Counted from the stretch's first letter, positions 1 to 10,884 are shown. The stretch: DNA of 64,000 nucleotides from Crocinitomicaceae bacterium (GCA_030830785.1 JAURMI010000015.1:29063-93062); one strand, 5' to 3'. Translations and numbers: made by a program. Notes: a model not told the origin generated them from the letters alone.

Positions 1-2
1 GT

Positions 3-1154
3 CAGCGCCTTCTATTAATTTCAGCGCTCAGTGCTAAACAATCTCAAATAGAAAATCTGGGTTTAGACAACGATACGACTTCTATGAAGGTTGCATTGAA
101 TCAATTGAATCAAAACAAAATAGACAAAGCTTTAAAACCATGCACTATAGATGTCGCTGAAAGTGGTTTTGCATTTCGTACCTTATCCTTTGTAGGCTTA
201 AATTTTAGTTCAAACTTTCAAATAACAGGAAGCGGCACTTTGCAAAACCGAAATCAAAAATCTACAATTCAGTTGCTCGAACAACTCGGATTAAATGTAG
301 GCCATCAAGATCTTCGCTTACCGATTGAAATTAAAGGTGAGATTAAAAACATGCATTTGGAAGTAGATGGTAGTGAAGGTTCACAACATGTTTCAGGACT
401 CTTTTTTTTAGCAGTATGCACCCCTGGAAATTGGAAAATAAAGCTTAATAATTTAAAAAGCAGGCCCTATTTTGAACTTAGTTTAAAGGTTTTAACCCAA
501 GCTGGATTTAAATATAAAAGAAAGGGTGATTATTTTGAATTTATAGGAAAACAAGAACTAGAATTGCAAAAATTAAAAGTAGAAGGTGATTGGAGTAGTA
601 TGGCGGCGTTTTGTGTAGGGGCGGCTATAAAAGGGAAAATTACACTTTTGGGCTTGAATCAAAATAGTTTACAACCAGATATTCAAATTCTTGGAGTGCT
701 AGAACAATTTGGTGCAAATATTTATTGGGATTCTGGTCTCTTACACATCGAATCAACGAGGTGTCGAAATGGTTTTAATTTTGATTGCAGCGATTGCCCT
801 GACTTATTTCCAATACTCGTTGTTTTGGCCTGCGCAGCAACATCTATGAGTGAAATAAAAGGAATAGGCCGTTTACTAAATAAAGAATCAAACCGACTGC
901 TTGCTATGCAGCAAGCATTAAATCAATGGGGTGTCGATTATTTAATTATTGATGACTCGATACAAATCCATGGTAAGCAATACATTAAAGATGCAATGGT
1001 ACAAACAAAAAACGACCACAGAATTGCCATGGCCGGAGCCATTGCTGCACTCTTAAATAAAAATGGTCAAAATATTGATGTGCCAATGTGCGTTAAAAAG
1101 TCTTATCCAGATTTTTTTGACGACTATAAGGCCTTAGGTGCCTTGATTAATTAA
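3..1154 (+). CDS. aroA: 3-phosphoshikimate 1-carboxyvinyltransferase (EPSP synthase), 5' truncated by window edge
   Basis: Frame stays open to the window edge (QRLLLISALSAKQSQIENL... precedes the listed Met); motifs DVAESGFAFRTL, TKNDHRIAMAGAIAAL. Confidence 0.93.
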   Translation, partial: QRLLLISALSAKQSQIENLGLDNDTTSMKVALNQLNQNKIDKALKPCTIDVAESGFAFRTLSFVGLNFSSNFQITGSGTLQNRNQKSTIQLLEQLGLNVGHQDLRLPIEIKGEIKNMHLEVDGSEGSQHVSGLFFLAVCTPGNWKIKLNNLKSRPYFELSLKVLTQAGFKYKRKGDYFEFIGKQELELQKLKVEGDWSSMAAFCVGAAIKGKITLLGLNQNSLQPDIQILGVLEQFGANIYWDSGLLHIESTRCRNGFNFDCSDCPDLFPILVVLACAATSMSEIKGIGRLLNKESNRLLAMQQALNQWGVDYLIIDDSIQIHGKQYIKDAMVQTKNDHRIAMAGAIAALLNKNGQNIDVPMCVKKSYPDFFDDYKALGALIN

Positions 1155-1701
1155 CTTGAAGAATGTATTGCTCGAAGCTCAAATTTAATTTGGCTAACCT
1201 TGCGCGAATATCTTTTTTTTGCTCACTAGAGATCCCTGGTTCCTTGAGTAACAACTCATAGTAATAGCGTACTTTGGAAGTATCTCTTGGCGAGTTAATA
1301 TCATAAGAACTTCCAAGACTTTCTAGTACAATTTTTCGATTTTTGAAATTTGGAAAACGCGTCAATAAAGTATCTGCATATGCCCGAGCATCCAAAGGTG
1401 CACGTAAATTGTCATAGACCATATGAATTTTAAACATACAATCTGCACTATAAATGTCATTGGGAAAGGCCTTTATGTATGCTTTTAGCCTGTTGATATA
1501 TTCAATTTGTGTCAAACTCGTAATTTGCGATACTTTTTGTTGGTCTGATTGCAACGATGAAAGTGAATCCTCATAGGATTTTATCCGTTGTTGTAGTTGC
1601 TTTTTATCAGCATTTGAGGCAGCCAAATTGGAGCTAGAATCATTATTACAGGAAAAAAGTAATAAAATTGAACTAAGAAAAATTAATGCAATGTTTTTCA
1701 T
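1147..1701 (-). CDS. lipoprotein, tetratricopeptide-like, function unknown
   Basis: Lipobox signal MKNIALIFLSSILLLFSC followed by helical repeat-like sequence; 8 nt downstream of def on the same strand. Confidence 0.75.
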   Translation of the reverse strand: MKNIALIFLSSILLLFSCNNDSSSNLAASNADKKQLQQRIKSYEDSLSSLQSDQQKVSQITSLTQIEYINRLKAYIKAFPNDIYSADCMFKIHMVYDNLRAPLDARAYADTLLTRFPNFKNRKIVLESLGSSYDINSPRDTSKVRYYYELLLKEPGISSEQKKDIRARLAKLNLSFEQYILQVN

Positions 1702-1709
1702 GCGTCTTG

Positions 1710-2309
1710 TTATGGTTTGCGATTTTTTTTGGCACTGGGAAAACTCATTTTGTAGTCAACAGAAATGGCGCCTTGACTTATATTCCCAAGCCTTTTCAAT
1801 AAAAGTTTTTTCTTGAGCGGGCTTAAATGATCTGTGAATAAAATCCCTTCAACGTGATCGTATTCATGTTGAATGATACGCGCTGCATATCCTTCAAACC
1901 ACTCTTCCTTTAACTGCCACCGCTCATCATAGTACGAAACTAAAATACGCTCCTTTCTAGAAACGTTTTCGCGTATTCCAGGTATTGATAAACAACCTTC
2001 TTGAAATGCCCATTCTGCACCAGCTTGCTCTTCAATGATAGGATTGATAAATACTTTTTTAAAATTTTCTATTCCTTTTGCCTTTGGATCGGGTTCATCA
2101 TCTGGGTCATCGGCAAACGGACTGCCATCCACAATAAAAAGTCGGATGCTTTTACCAATTTGTGGAGCAGCCAAACCAACTCCTTTTGCTTGATACATTG
2201 TCTCAAACATATCGGAAATTAGCTGAGAAAGGTCTGCAAAATTTGCATCAATTTCTTCTGCTTCCTTTTTTAAAACAGGATCTCCAAAGGCAACTATGGG
2301 TAATATCAT
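1710..2309 (-). CDS. def: peptide deformylase
   Basis: Motifs GVGLAAPQIG, EGCLSIPG, QHEYDHVEGILF. Confidence 0.97.
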   Translation of the reverse strand: MILPIVAFGDPVLKKEAEEIDANFADLSQLISDMFETMYQAKGVGLAAPQIGKSIRLFIVDGSPFADDPDDEPDPKAKGIENFKKVFINPIIEEQAGAEWAFQEGCLSIPGIRENVSRKERILVSYYDERWQLKEEWFEGYAARIIQHEYDHVEGILFTDHLSPLKKKLLLKRLGNISQGAISVDYKMSFPSAKKNRKP

Positions 2310-2328
2310 GGTGCAAATTTAACAAGGA

Positions 2329-2736
2329 TTAGCATAGACTCAAGTATTCTTGCAAAATCAAAGCAGCGGCAACTTGATCGACCAACCCTTTTTCATGTTT
2401 CTTTTTTTTATGACCCATTTGATGTATAGCTGCACTTGCCATTTTTGAAGAAAAACGCTCGTCGATTAAGGTTAATTTTAAATGTGGAAAAAGACTTGCT
2501 AATCTGAGTTTAAATAAGCGTACATTTTCGGTAATATGCGTGTCAGAACCGTCAAGTCTTGTGGGGTATCCAAGTAATATCTCAGTAATTTTACGCTTTG
2601 GTAGCTCAACTTCCAACCATGCTTCTATTTGTTCTGTTGGTATGGTGGCAACAGGGCTCGCAATTATTCGATCACTATCACTTGTAGCAATACCACAACG
2701 CTTAAGTCCGAAATCTATGCATAAAATGGCAGACAT
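2329..2736 (-). CDS. ruvX: putative Holliday junction resolvase YqgF/RuvX
   Basis: ILCIDFGLKRCGIATSD N-terminus, LGYPTRLDGS, LIDERFSSKMA. Confidence 0.94.
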   Translation of the reverse strand: MSAILCIDFGLKRCGIATSDSDRIIASPVATIPTEQIEAWLEVELPKRKITEILLGYPTRLDGSDTHITENVRLFKLRLASLFPHLKLTLIDERFSSKMASAAIHQMGHKKKKHEKGLVDQVAAALILQEYLSLC

Positions 2737-2761
2737 CCTTCAAAATTAGTAATTTCGTGTC

Positions 2762-3562
2762 GTGATAAAAAAAGTCTTATTCTTCTTGCTGCTTGTAGGT
2801 TTATTTTCATGCACTGAAAATAATAAAACTGAAACCACCCAAGTAGGTCCATATATTTTTAATCCAACCTTTAAGGGAATTGGTACTTTTATCAATTACC
2901 AGCAGATGATTGATTCTAGTCAAGAATTAGAACAAATCACTTCTTTGTTGTTTACTCATCAATCTGGTTATACTTTAACATCCGTAGCTTTTTTAGATAA
3001 AAATGGCGAAACAGTAAAGGCTACCATAGAAAAGAATGATACAGACGGACGACAAACAATTTTTACCTATTATTTTCTTAAAGAAGTACTGAGCATGGTG
3101 CGCATAGAAATCTCTAACCCAAGTGCACAAAAAAATCAACTTGAAGAGTCCGTTGTATTTTACAATACCGAACAAATTCCGATAAATGCCTACACAAGAT
3201 TCTTTAAACCAGAAGAATTAATGCAAAAAAATGAAGTGGCCTTTAATTTAATTGACATTTCCAAAGAATTGCATGAGCAAATTGAACAAAACATGCTACT
3301 AATAAATGATATACACAATCAGGAAGGGCAGTTTGAATTATATTTTCAGGGTTTTGACGAAGCTTTGGATAAAAAGTTTGTTCAATTTGGCAATCAAACA
3401 TTTTCAACCAATCTTGCCTTTGAGCCTGAAGAGAATTTGAATAAGTTATTGCAGGGAAATTCTAAAGCTTTAAAAAATCAAAAATTTTTATTGCAACACC
3501 AACAAATAATTGATCCAAATGGGTATCAATTTCAAGTTTTATTAGCTATTGAAAAAAAGTAA
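2762..3562 (+). CDS. hypothetical lipoprotein (GTG start)
   Basis: Lipobox MIKKVLFFLLLVGLFSC; -7-like box immediately upstream. Confidence 0.72.
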   Translation: MIKKVLFFLLLVGLFSCTENNKTETTQVGPYIFNPTFKGIGTFINYQQMIDSSQELEQITSLLFTHQSGYTLTSVAFLDKNGETVKATIEKNDTDGRQTIFTYYFLKEVLSMVRIEISNPSAQKNQLEESVVFYNTEQIPINAYTRFFKPEELMQKNEVAFNLIDISKELHEQIEQNMLLINDIHNQEGQFELYFQGFDEALDKKFVQFGNQTFSTNLAFEPEENLNKLLQGNSKALKNQKFLLQHQQIIDPNGYQFQVLLAIEKK

Positions 3563-3616
3563 TGCAACATTTTTTAGTAATGGCCGTCTTATAATCTATA
3601 AACTGACCTTTATTTC

Positions 3617-6361
3617 ATGAAAAATCTCCTTTTCTTCACTTTATTTATTGCGAATTGTTTTTCATTTTTTAGTCAAAAAATGGAGATTTCCGGGCGCTTA
3701 GTTGATAGTTCGGGCAATGTTGCGGTTGCCCAAGCAAGCATCATGGCAATACATTTACGCGATTCAGTTTTGGTTCAGTTTACGCGCAGTAGCAAGGACG
3801 GGCTGTTCGAATTTAAAAACCTACCGCTAGATTCATTCCAGCTCATCATTGAGCATAGCAATTGGACTTCAAGAAGCATTTACTTGATGGGTTCCACTAA
3901 GAAAAACATTTTTGAGCTGCCCGACATTCGACTTTATCCCAAAGTTCAAGATGTGAAGGATGTAGTGGTTACGAGAAATCGAAATTCCATCTACTTCAGT
4001 GGAGATACGCTCATTTATGTGGCCGATTCATTTAAAGTTGCCGAAAATGCCGTTGTAGAAGACCTTCTTAAAAAACTTCCAGGTATAAAGGTAGAAGATG
4101 ATGGCAGTATAACTTCGCAAGGAAAAGAGATAAGTCAAGTGCTTGTTGACGGAGACGAATTTTTTGGTTCTGATCCAACCATAGCTACAAAAAACCTGGC
4201 TGCTAAAGGCGTCGAGTCTGTTCAAGTTTATGAAAAGAAAAACGAAGATGCTGCAGTTGGTGAAGACGATAAAATACAAGTACTCGATCTCAAACTCAAA
4301 GAGGAAGCAAAAAGAGGATACTTTGGCAAAACCGCTGTAGCTTCAGATTTCAATCAAGGAGCGCTTGATGAGGCATTCTACGAATCTGAATTGCTCTATA
4401 ATAAATTTGACAAAACTCAAAAAATATCGGTTTTTATGTTGGCTTCAAACACACCAAAATCAAGTTTTGGATTTGGGGATATGAATAAATTTGGGTTAGA
4501 TAACGAAAGAAATGCAAGTGGACTCAATTTCTGGGATAGAGACTCAAAAGGGAATAATTCGGGAATTCCTCAGACGCTTAAAACGGGTGTTTATTACAAT
4601 GACCGCTTAAATGAAAAATTAAAATTAGGTGTGAATTATGCCTACTACGACAGTCGTTTGCAGGCAAATTCTAGTTCGCAAACCCAGTATTTTCTTGCAG
4701 ATAGCTCATATTTCACCAAAGATTCTACAAATAATTTCACACTGAGTGGTTCACACCGCATTAATTTCAACCTTCAAATTGATATAGATTCATTAACTAA
4801 ATTGGAAATTAAGCCAAACTTTCAGATCGACAATGGAGAACAAAACAATACCTCCATTAATGATTTTAGAAACCAGGGATTTAATTCTTACCTACTGACC
4901 AATGTGAACAATCAATATAATTCTAGTGGACTGAGCAGCAACTCAGAAGCGATATTGAGACGGAAGTTTGGTAAAAAAGACCGCGAACTTGAGGCCAAGT
5001 ACATTTTGCGCTACAGTGAAAATAGTTCAGAAGGAACTTTAACAACCAATACAACTGCCTTATTATTCGACACACTTTTTGATCAGAGAAAAACCATTGA
5101 TAATTCCAACCAAACACACTATACGACTTTATCCTACACAGAGCCGCTCCGAAAAAATTTGTTGTTGACAACTGAATATTTTCTCGAAATGGGTGGGTCA
5201 ACCCAAGCACGATATACCTATAATCCAAATAATTCAGGTATTTACAATGAAATTGACAGCTTGTATACGAATGATTTTGTTAATGACCGTTTTCAACAAC
5301 GCGGAACTATAATTCTTACTTACCTCCTTAAAAACCAGCGAATTACAGGTGGATTGGGTTATCGCAATATCCAAATTGACAATATCAATCAATTTTCCGG
5401 CGTAGGTATCAATCAAAACATTTACAATTTTTTACCCAACTTTTCTTATCAATTCAAGCCAAGTATGGCCAAAAGGATCAATATCCGCTACAGCACAAAC
5501 TCTGCACCACCAAGTGCCAATGATTTACAGCCTGTTCAGGACAACACCAACCCAAATCGCATTCAAGAAGGAAATCCGGACCTCAAACCAAATTATCAAC
5601 ATCAGCTAAATTTCAATGCAAACGTTTGGCAAGCCATGACGGGACGCTATCTTTGGTCAGGGGGTAATGCTACTTTTACTCAAAATGCCTTTGGCAATAG
5701 CACCACATATGATCAGTTTGGCCGAACCCTTTCTAAAACAGTTAATGTAGATGGCAATATGTTTGCAACTATTTATGCCGGGGGTGGATATCCCATTTTA
5801 AATAGAAAAATCACATTTGAACCAAGCATGAACGCCTCGTACTTTAAGAACAACAACTTTATCAATAATCAACTCAACACAACGAGTACTGCAACACTCA
5901 GTGGTGATTTTGGTATCAAACTCAGCTTAGATAGTTTGGATGTTGAGCTTAACACTAGTTATACCTATGTGATGCCAACTACAACCCTTAATTCATTCTC
6001 TAATCAACCCTATTCTACCCAATTATACGGCATGGTAGGTGATTGGCGCATGCCTTCTCAATGGCGATTCAAATGGGAAGTCAACTATACTTTGAACCGA
6101 GGAAGAGCTGATGCATTTAACCGAAACTTCTTGATCATTGATGCAGAACTTAATAAAGCTTTTCTTTCTACAGGGAACTTGATCCTGGGGCTATCTATTA
6201 ATGACTTACTGAATCAAAACCTCAACTTACAACGCTCTGTTTCGGGAAACATGATCACTGACAATTACACGCGCATTATTTCGAGATATTTTTTAATGCG
6301 CCTTACCTACAAATTTAACAACAACAAGACCCGTGAAGAAGATTTTCGTATGTGGCATTAG
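3617..6361 (+). CDS. outer membrane beta-barrel protein (carboxypeptidase-regulatory-like plus plug plus barrel, TonB-receptor-like)
   Basis: Signal peptide, N-terminal CarbopepD_reg-like repeat (ISGRLVDSSGN), plug-like region VEDLLKKLPGIKVEDDGSI, long C-terminal beta barrel. Confidence 0.87.
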   Translation: MKNLLFFTLFIANCFSFFSQKMEISGRLVDSSGNVAVAQASIMAIHLRDSVLVQFTRSSKDGLFEFKNLPLDSFQLIIEHSNWTSRSIYLMGSTKKNIFELPDIRLYPKVQDVKDVVVTRNRNSIYFSGDTLIYVADSFKVAENAVVEDLLKKLPGIKVEDDGSITSQGKEISQVLVDGDEFFGSDPTIATKNLAAKGVESVQVYEKKNEDAAVGEDDKIQVLDLKLKEEAKRGYFGKTAVASDFNQGALDEAFYESELLYNKFDKTQKISVFMLASNTPKSSFGFGDMNKFGLDNERNASGLNFWDRDSKGNNSGIPQTLKTGVYYNDRLNEKLKLGVNYAYYDSRLQANSSSQTQYFLADSSYFTKDSTNNFTLSGSHRINFNLQIDIDSLTKLEIKPNFQIDNGEQNNTSINDFRNQGFNSYLLTNVNNQYNSSGLSSNSEAILRRKFGKKDRELEAKYILRYSENSSEGTLTTNTTALLFDTLFDQRKTIDNSNQTHYTTLSYTEPLRKNLLLTTEYFLEMGGSTQARYTYNPNNSGIYNEIDSLYTNDFVNDRFQQRGTIILTYLLKNQRITGGLGYRNIQIDNINQFSGVGINQNIYNFLPNFSYQFKPSMAKRINIRYSTNSAPPSANDLQPVQDNTNPNRIQEGNPDLKPNYQHQLNFNANVWQAMTGRYLWSGGNATFTQNAFGNSTTYDQFGRTLSKTVNVDGNMFATIYAGGGYPILNRKITFEPSMNASYFKNNNFINNQLNTTSTATLSGDFGIKLSLDSLDVELNTSYTYVMPTTTLNSFSNQPYSTQLYGMVGDWRMPSQWRFKWEVNYTLNRGRADAFNRNFLIIDAELNKAFLSTGNLILGLSINDLLNQNLNLQRSVSGNMITDNYTRIISRYFLMRLTYKFNNNKTREEDFRMWH

Positions 6362-7064
6362 TGCCTTTGTGCTATGCATCCAGGCTTTGGCTCAGACTGA
6401 CTATATTCATTCAGGAAAAATCACCTTTGAGCGTAGAACCAACCTTGAAAAAAGATTCGGTTCAGACCAACGCATGAAGCGTTTTATAAATGAAGACACC
6501 AAAATTCGCGTTGAACAATTTTATTTATTCTTCAACGACACGGCTTCCTATTTTGCAGTAGTACCAAGCAACGAACCAGAAGAGATGGCCTGGTTAACAA
6601 CGAAAAATGCATATTATCAAGATTTAAAAAATAATCAACAACTAATGATGTTAGCAGTTTTTGGTCAAAATGTATTTGTTTCCGATAGTTTACCGAAACG
6701 AACATGGAAAATTACAGAAAGTAAACGCACAATATGCGGTTATGAATGTAGAAAGGCCATTTATCAAAAAAATGATTCTACGCGTCTGTACGCTTGGTAC
6801 TCTCCTATGCTAATTCCATCAGTTGGACCAGAAGGCTTTTGTGGTTTACCAGGCACCATTCTTGGTTTAGCCACCGAAGATGGAGGCATTGTTTATTTTG
6901 CAAAAAAAATTGATCAAGTCAATTTAAAACAAGAGGATCTAGCGCTCAATGTTGGAAAAAATAAAATATATAGCATACAAGAATTGCGTCAAAAAATTGA
7001 GAAGGAATATGGATCAACTCCATGGGGAAAGAGGCTTTTTGACGACATTTTCCGCTGGCTTTAA
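6333..7064 (+). CDS. GLPGLI family protein
   Basis: Signal peptide; family motif variant GFCGLPGTILGLATEDGG; GTG start overlaps the upstream barrel gene by 29 bp. Confidence 0.85.
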   Translation: MKKIFVCGISAFVLCIQALAQTDYIHSGKITFERRTNLEKRFGSDQRMKRFINEDTKIRVEQFYLFFNDTASYFAVVPSNEPEEMAWLTTKNAYYQDLKNNQQLMMLAVFGQNVFVSDSLPKRTWKITESKRTICGYECRKAIYQKNDSTRLYAWYSPMLIPSVGPEGFCGLPGTILGLATEDGGIVYFAKKIDQVNLKQEDLALNVGKNKIYSIQELRQKIEKEYGSTPWGKRLFDDIFRWL

Positions 7065-7111
7065 TTTGCTTATAACAATTCCTATTTTTAATTTAGGAAA
7101 ATAATATAATC

Positions 7112-7975
7112 ATGAAAGGAATCATATTGGCAGGAGGATCAGGAACTAGACTGCATCCATTGACATTGGCTTTCTCTAAGCAACTTATGCCTGTTTACGA
7201 CAAACCTATGATATACTACCCCCTTTCAATACTAATGAGTGCGGGGATTAAAGAAATTTTAATCATTTCTACCCCACAAGACCTTCCCAATATCGAAAAA
7301 CTGCTCGGCGATGGCACTCAGCTAGGTTGTCAATTTCAATATGCCGTTCAAGAGGTAGCAAATGGTTTGGCGCAAGCCTTTGTGATTGGAGAAGATTTTA
7401 TAGGTAAAGATAAAGTTGCCTTAATTTTAGGTGATAATATCTTTTATGGGGTTGGTATGGATGCCTTGTTAAAAGAAAATAATGACCCAGATGGCGGCGT
7501 AGTTTATGCCTACCACGTCAGCGACCCGGAACGCTACGGAGTAGTTGAATTCGACGCACAGAACCAAGCCATTTCAATCGAAGAAAAACCCAAAGTACCC
7601 AAATCCAATTATGCGGTTCCAGGGCTCTATTTTTATGACAATACCGTAATTGAAATTGCTAAAAATCTCAAGCCATCTCAACGTGGGGAATATGAAATTA
7701 CAGATATCAATGCCGCTTATTTAAAAAAAGGTAAACTTAAAGTTGCCATCTTAGATCGAGGAACGGCTTGGTTAGATACAGGAACTTTCAATTCTTTAAT
7801 GCAAGCAGGGCAATTTGTCCAAGTAATTGAGCAACGACAGGGATTAAAAATTGGTTGCATTGAAGAAATTGCTTTTCGAAACGGTTTTATAGATGCAACC
7901 CAACTCAAACATTTGGCCTCAGGACTTGTAAAAAGCGGTTATGGATCTTATCTACTCCAATTGCTTAAAAATTAA
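7112..7975 (+). CDS. rfbA: glucose-1-phosphate thymidylyltransferase
   Basis: [38 protein letters not shown]; nearly full-length family match by eye. Confidence 0.96.
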   Translation: MKGIILAGGSGTRLHPLTLAFSKQLMPVYDKPMIYYPLSILMSAGIKEILIISTPQDLPNIEKLLGDGTQLGCQFQYAVQEVANGLAQAFVIGEDFIGKDKVALILGDNIFYGVGMDALLKENNDPDGGVVYAYHVSDPERYGVVEFDAQNQAISIEEKPKVPKSNYAVPGLYFYDNTVIEIAKNLKPSQRGEYEITDINAAYLKKGKLKVAILDRGTAWLDTGTFNSLMQAGQFVQVIEQRQGLKIGCIEEIAFRNGFIDATQLKHLASGLVKSGYGSYLLQLLKN

Positions 7976-8940
7976 TGAATCATTTCAACCAATACAATAG
8001 TATTTTACAAACAGCCCTAAACCAGGTTGGTTTTCCTGAGCAACCCCACAATTTGTATGACCCATTGCGATATTTCATGCAACTTGGGGGCAAACGCATG
8101 CGGCCTATTTTAAGTTTAATGGCTTGTAAATTATTTGATAAAGACTTTGAAAAAGCTTTAAATGTTGCGTTGTGTGTAGAGTATTTTCACAATTTTTCTT
8201 TGATCCATGATGATATTATGGATGCGGCACCTTTGCGCAGAGGTCAAACAACGGTTCATAAGAAATGGAATGAAAATATTGCCATTCTTTCAGGTGATGT
8301 AATGTTAGTCAAGGCATATGACTTTTTAGCAAATTATCCACCTCAAATCTTTCAAGAGCTATTTTTATTGTTTAATAAGACAGCAAAAGAAGTTTGCGAA
8401 GGGCAACAAATGGACATGGATTTTGAATCTAGAAATGATGTGAATGAAACCGAGTATTTGGAAATGATTCGCTTGAAGACTTCTGTTCTTTTGGGTTGCG
8501 CGTTACAAATGGGCGCAATTGTCGGAGGAGCTGATAAAGAAAATGCGACGCTTCTTTATAATTTTGGTGAGAATTTAGGTATGGCCTTCCAAATACAAGA
8601 TGACCTGCTAGACTTATTTGGCGATCAGACACTTGTAGGTAAACAAGTAGGTGGTGACGTTTTGGCCAACAAAAAAACCCTACTTTCCTTGAGTGCAATG
8701 CATTTGGCTAATAATGATCAACGGAATACACTTCGCTCTTTAGCCAAAATAGAAGACCCTCAGCTTAAAATAGAAAAAGCCAAGCGTATATATAGAGATT
8801 TAGGAGCACTGTCCTATTGCCAACAGAAAATGAATCAGTACCAACAAAAAGCGCTTTCAGCCCTCGAAAAAATGAGTTGTGGTGCATCTAAAAGTGATTT
8901 AATAGCACTCGCAGAACATTTATCTACACGGGCAAATTGA
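7975..8940 (+). CDS. polyprenyl synthetase family protein
   Basis: Aspartate-rich motifs LIHDDIMD and QIQDDLLDLFGD; GGKRMRPIL. Confidence 0.95.
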   Translation: MNHFNQYNSILQTALNQVGFPEQPHNLYDPLRYFMQLGGKRMRPILSLMACKLFDKDFEKALNVALCVEYFHNFSLIHDDIMDAAPLRRGQTTVHKKWNENIAILSGDVMLVKAYDFLANYPPQIFQELFLLFNKTAKEVCEGQQMDMDFESRNDVNETEYLEMIRLKTSVLLGCALQMGAIVGGADKENATLLYNFGENLGMAFQIQDDLLDLFGDQTLVGKQVGGDVLANKKTLLSLSAMHLANNDQRNTLRSLAKIEDPQLKIEKAKRIYRDLGALSYCQQKMNQYQQKALSALEKMSCGASKSDLIALAEHLSTRAN

Positions 8941-8965
8941 GGCAGACTTTTATCATTTTTTTTCT

Positions 8966-8973
8966 TATATTTG
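8966..8973 (+). promoter_or_regulatory. putative -7 box TATATTTG for the T9SS cargo gene
   Basis: Exact match to Bacteroidota TAnnTTTG, 24 nt before ATG. Confidence 0.6.
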
Positions 8974-8997
8974 TTAGAACAATCTAAAATTTAAACA

Positions 8998-10809
8998 ATG
9001 AAAAAAATTTACGTATCCTTTCTTGCCATTATTGCGGCAGGAACTTTTCATGCGCAGGTGAAAAGCTCAAATGTGGCACGTCTAGATAAAAGAGCTTCAT
9101 TTGAAGTTGCTTCTAGTATTGCGCCAAAACCATCTGCCGTTGCAAAAGCAACCACAATCTGGTCTGACGATTTTTCTAGTGGTGCCAACTGGACCATTGC
9201 AAGCACAGGTTCTAACTCTGAACAATGGCATATCATCACTGACCCAAATGCAATTCCTGTAGGTGCATTAAGTCCATTTATGTCTCCAACTGCTTCCAAC
9301 GGATTCTTGTTTGTGAATTCTGATGCAAACAATACCATGGATATGGATGGCACGCCTATTATCACTACTGCAACGAATATCGGCACAATTGATTGTTCAG
9401 CATATAGTGTAGTTAAATTGAAATACAACAACAACTTCCGTTGGTGGCATGATACACGCGGTGTTCGTGTTTCTGGTGACGATGGAGCCACTTGGACTGA
9501 ATTTTTACTTTCTGACGAAGTTGATTACTTTACGCCAAATCAAAATTCTGGTAATCCTGAAGTAACCATTATAGATATTTCATCCATAGCTGGTGGTTCT
9601 TCTCAAGTTAAGGTTCAATTCTACTACAACGACAACGACTATTGGGGTTGGTATTGGGCAGTAGATGACGTTGAATTGTACGTTCCTGAAGCAAACGATC
9701 TTCAATTGAATAGTATTTATTGGGGTTCTACAGGTTATTGGGCTGAGCGCTTGGCTTACTACCAAGTTCCTGCTTCACAAGTCACAGAAATTGAATTTGC
9801 TGGTTTGGTTGAAAATATTGGTGCTCTAGACCAATCAGATGCTGTATTTACAGCTACTGCAGGTTCATACACAGGTACTTCAGCGGCTACACCAGTTGTG
9901 GTTGGATCTGTAGATACTTTATCATGTACTGCTAATTTTACTCCTGGTACTACCACTGCAACACTTTCAGTTTCTGGATCAGTAGACATGGGTACTGTTG
10001 ACGGCGATCCAACAAATAACACCCTTTCTAACTATGCATCAATTGATGTTAATCCATATGTGTACTCTAGAGATAATGGTACAGCGACCAATGGTTCTTT
10101 CAATGGTGGAATGGGCTTCGAAGTTGGAAATATCTTTGATATTTTTGCTAATACCTCTATCGGTGGTGGATCAGTTTACATTCATAGCGCAGCAGAAGCT
10201 GGTGCAGAAATCTATTTAAAGTTGTATTCTATCGATGCAACAACTGGAGACTTCCTCTATGTTGATGAATCAGGCCCATATGTGCTTCAAGCTTCTGATA
10301 TTGATGCTGAAGTTACGCTTTCATTCTTAGGAGGTAGCTACCCATTAAATGCAGGTGAATCATATTTAATTATGGCAGGTTCAAATGGAGATGGTGGCGC
10401 AACTAACGACCTAGTAGTTGGTACTGCAGGCCCTTCACCAGCACAGACATGTTTTTACTATGACATGACTGATTTAACTTGGTATTATACCACATCTCAG
10501 CCAATGGTTCGCATGAATTTTGATCCTGCACTTTCAGTTAATTCAGCGCAAAACAATTTTGGTTTTGACGTTGCACCAAATCCTGCAGCAGATCAAACAA
10601 GTGTTACTTTCACCGTTAAAAATACTTCTGATGCAAGTATTCGCGTAATTGACATGGCTGGTAAAGTAGTTGCATTGCAATCACTTACTGGTGTGAACGG
10701 AACGCAAGTGGTTCAAATTAATACAAGTGAACTAAATAGCGGAATGTATACGGTTAATGTTACGGCAAACGGAACTTCTGTTAGCAAGAAATTAGCAGTA
10801 CGCAAATAA
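8998..10809 (+). CDS. secreted protein with T9SS type A sorting domain and jelly-roll/adhesin-like domains
   Basis: Signal peptide; C-terminus FDVAPNPAADQTSVTFTV...ELNSGMYTVNVTANGTSVSKKLAVRK. Confidence 0.92.
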   Translation: MKKIYVSFLAIIAAGTFHAQVKSSNVARLDKRASFEVASSIAPKPSAVAKATTIWSDDFSSGANWTIASTGSNSEQWHIITDPNAIPVGALSPFMSPTASNGFLFVNSDANNTMDMDGTPIITTATNIGTIDCSAYSVVKLKYNNNFRWWHDTRGVRVSGDDGATWTEFLLSDEVDYFTPNQNSGNPEVTIIDISSIAGGSSQVKVQFYYNDNDYWGWYWAVDDVELYVPEANDLQLNSIYWGSTGYWAERLAYYQVPASQVTEIEFAGLVENIGALDQSDAVFTATAGSYTGTSAATPVVVGSVDTLSCTANFTPGTTTATLSVSGSVDMGTVDGDPTNNTLSNYASIDVNPYVYSRDNGTATNGSFNGGMGFEVGNIFDIFANTSIGGGSVYIHSAAEAGAEIYLKLYSIDATTGDFLYVDESGPYVLQASDIDAEVTLSFLGGSYPLNAGESYLIMAGSNGDGGATNDLVVGTAGPSPAQTCFYYDMTDLTWYYTTSQPMVRMNFDPALSVNSAQNNFGFDVAPNPAADQTSVTFTVKNTSDASIRVIDMAGKVVALQSLTGVNGTQVVQINTSELNSGMYTVNVTANGTSVSKKLAVRK

Positions 10810-10830
10810 TATTTTTCCGATAAAAAAATG

Positions 10831-10860
10831 AAAGGGAGTCAAATTTGGCTCCCTTTTTTT
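10831..10860 (+). terminator. rho-independent terminator
   Basis: AAAGGGAGTCAAATTTGGCTCCCTTTTTTT inverted repeat plus T-tract, 22 nt after stop. Confidence 0.85.
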
Positions 10861-10884
10861 GTGATTCAATGAATTGAATATTTT

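Noticed and set aside
9048-9491. 147-aa minus-strand ORF over the T9SS cargo gene
   Set aside because: The sense gene has a signal peptide and sorting domain; the antisense ORF has neither domain nor promoter.
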